Shown piece by piece: positions 63,128 through 64,000 of a DNA stretch of 64,000 bases. How positions within the stretch are numbered: the stretch's first letter is position 1; the number at the start of each line of letters is the position of its first letter. The translations under genes and the position numbers were made by a program. Location of the stretch: contig NZ_CP121668.1 in assembly GCF_029714425.1 (NCBI RefSeq), positions 620,001 through 684,000 on the forward strand, written 5' to 3'. The notes under the pieces were generated by a model. That model searched no databases, was not told the DNA's origin, and saw nothing but the letters and a program-made list of their open reading frames with translations. Origin of the DNA: Bradyrhizobium sp. CB2312 (lineage in GTDB: Bacteria; Pseudomonadota; Alphaproteobacteria; Rhizobiales; Xanthobacteraceae).

Positions 63128-64000
63128 ACTTGCCTCCGATCGCGAGTGTTGCGAGCGGCAGCGTCAGGCGGACTGTGGCGCCGCGCTTCCTGTGGTTCTC
63201 GGCGGTCACGCTGCCGCCGAGCTTGCGCACGACGTTCACCACCAGGAACAGGCCGAGCCCACCGCCGGCGCGGCCCTTGCTCGACTGATAGGGTTTTCCG
63301 AGCTGCGCCAGCATCTCCGGCGCGAAGCCCGGGCCGCGATCGCTGATCGCCAGCACGAGATTGTCGCCCTCGCGCTCGGCCACGAGCTCGACCCAGTCGC
63401 GCGAGACCTCATAGGCGTTGTCGAGCACGTTGAAGATCACCTGCTTCAGCGCGATGTCGGAGACGATCGCGACGTCCTCGCCGAAGGTGTTGACGAAATA
63501 GAGGGTGCGCGCCGAGCGCGCGTCGCGCCATTCTTCGACCAGCGCGGTGACGAACGCCGTCACCGTGGTCGGCGAGGAGCCTTCGCCGCGCGCTTCGCCG
63601 GCCGAGACGAGAATGCCCGTGACGATGGTCTTGCAGCGCTGCAGCGAGGTCTCCATCTCCGAGAGATCCTCGGCGAGCTCCTGATCGGCGGCGAGGTCGG
63701 GCATGCGCCGCCAGTCGCTGAGGATCACCGAGAGCGAGGCCAGCGGCGTGCCGAGCTCATGCGCTGCGCCGGAGGCCAGCAGGCCCATGCGGACGATGTG
63801 GTCCTGCTCGGCCGCATGCTGGCGCAGCGCGGCCAAGTGCGCGTCGCGCTCCCTCAGGTTTCGATTGATGCGGGTGACGAACACGACCAGCAGCACGGCG
63901 TTGAGCACGAATCCGAGCAGCATGCCGGCCACGGTGAGCGTATAAGTCTCGCTCAGCGGATTCGGCGGCAGGTCGAGCGGGCGATAGGCGATCGTCAGCC
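63117..64000 (-). CDS. RegB/ActS/PrrB-type sensor histidine kinase (5' end outside window)
   Basis: The C-terminal 295 residues of a sensor kinase. A last membrane helix (MAGMLLGFVLNAVLLVVFVT) precedes the H-box GLLASGAAHELGTPLASLSV, which matches RegB-type kinases including the surrounding residues. The ATPase core has N-box LDNAYEVS, G1 DRGPGFAP and G2 GGGLGLFLVV. The frame remains open to the window end, so the N-terminal membrane sensor is beyond 64000. It overlaps the response regulator start by 11 nt, one operon. The redox-active Cys described in RegB was not found in the visible part. Confidence 0.88.
   Translation of the reverse strand, partial: LTIAYRPLDLPPNPLSETYTLTVAGMLLGFVLNAVLLVVFVTRINRNLRERDAHLAALRQHAAEQDHIVRMGLLASGAAHELGTPLASLSVILSDWRRMPDLAADQELAEDLSEMETSLQRCKTIVTGILVSAGEARGEGSSPTTVTAFVTALVEEWRDARSARTLYFVNTFGEDVAIVSDIALKQVIFNVLDNAYEVSRDWVELVAEREGDNLVLAISDRGPGFAPEMLAQLGKPYQSSKGRAGGGLGLFLVVNVVRKLGGSVTAENHRKRGATVRLTLPLATLAIGGKFDT

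Overview
The window looks like chromosome of a Bradyrhizobium-type alphaproteobacterium (Nitrobacteraceae, order Hyphomicrobiales). The reasons are high GC with strong G/C third-position bias, the conserved run helicase - S4 protein - 7Fe ferredoxin - CarD, CobS/CobT of the aerobic cobalamin route, a RegA/RegB-type redox two-component pair, and many 50-170 bp palindromic intergenic repeats of the kind that fill Bradyrhizobium genomes. This assignment rests on recognition, not on a search.

Layout. 1-9.6 kb: housekeeping genes (ubiG 3' end, an EamA-type exporter, a comF-grxC-nitrilase-DUF1178 block, an NDUFAF5-like methyltransferase, mutT, a TadG-like pilus protein, argJ, a parvulin PPIase). 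9.9-12.8 kb: secA, divergent from the PPIase. 13.1-21.3 kb: an amide-utilisation cluster with a divergent MarR regulator, an AmiC-like amide receptor, an amidase of the Rhodococcus enantioselective type, and a five-gene urea/amide (Urt/Liv-type) ABC transporter. 21.5-29.2 kb: an L,D-transpeptidase lipoprotein, accA, xerD, a 48-residue membrane protein, aroK-aroB and a CNNM/CorC membrane protein. 29.4-37.3 kb: bolA and a J-domain protein, two divergent citrate synthase paralogues (one fused to a DNA-binding domain), a DedA protein, then cobS-cobT. 37.3-45.1 kb: a Tat-exported phytase-like protein, a membrane protein with two alpha/beta-hydrolase motifs, a secreted protein, an old-yellow-enzyme homologue, a PilZ protein and a DUF2235 hydrolase. 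45.3-48.3 kb: a coiled-coil protein, a solitary FtsZ and an HTH/coiled-coil protein, bracketed by the DUF2235 gene and a broken copy of its 5' end. 48.4-53.0 kb: an AT-richer four-gene operon. 53.2-64 kb: rpmB, DUF3108, a SUV3-like helicase, S4 protein, fdxA, carD, an adenylate cyclase and a RegA/RegB-type pair cut by the window end.

The best candidate for an undescribed or little-described system is the 48.4-53.0 kb operon. It encodes a DNA-end/restriction-like protein, a small winged-helix-like protein, a Rad50/SMC-like ATPase with a CxxC hook, and a further 407-residue protein. The first three have the architecture of ABC-three-component (ABC-3C) conflict systems. The cassette is tightly coupled (4 nt gap, 1 nt overlap, 4 nt overlap), differs in base composition from both flanks, and sits directly behind the rpmB terminator.

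Other points of note: a 48-nt dispersed repeat that has become in-frame coding sequence in the HTH/coiled-coil gene next to ftsZ; an S4-domain gene with a good ribosome binding site but ACG where ATG is expected; an amidase whose Lys96/Ser171/Ser195 numbering coincides with the characterised Rhodococcus enzyme; and the HTH-citrate synthase fusion with symmetrical sites in the divergent promoter. No tRNA, rRNA, CRISPR array, transposase or riboswitch was recognised.
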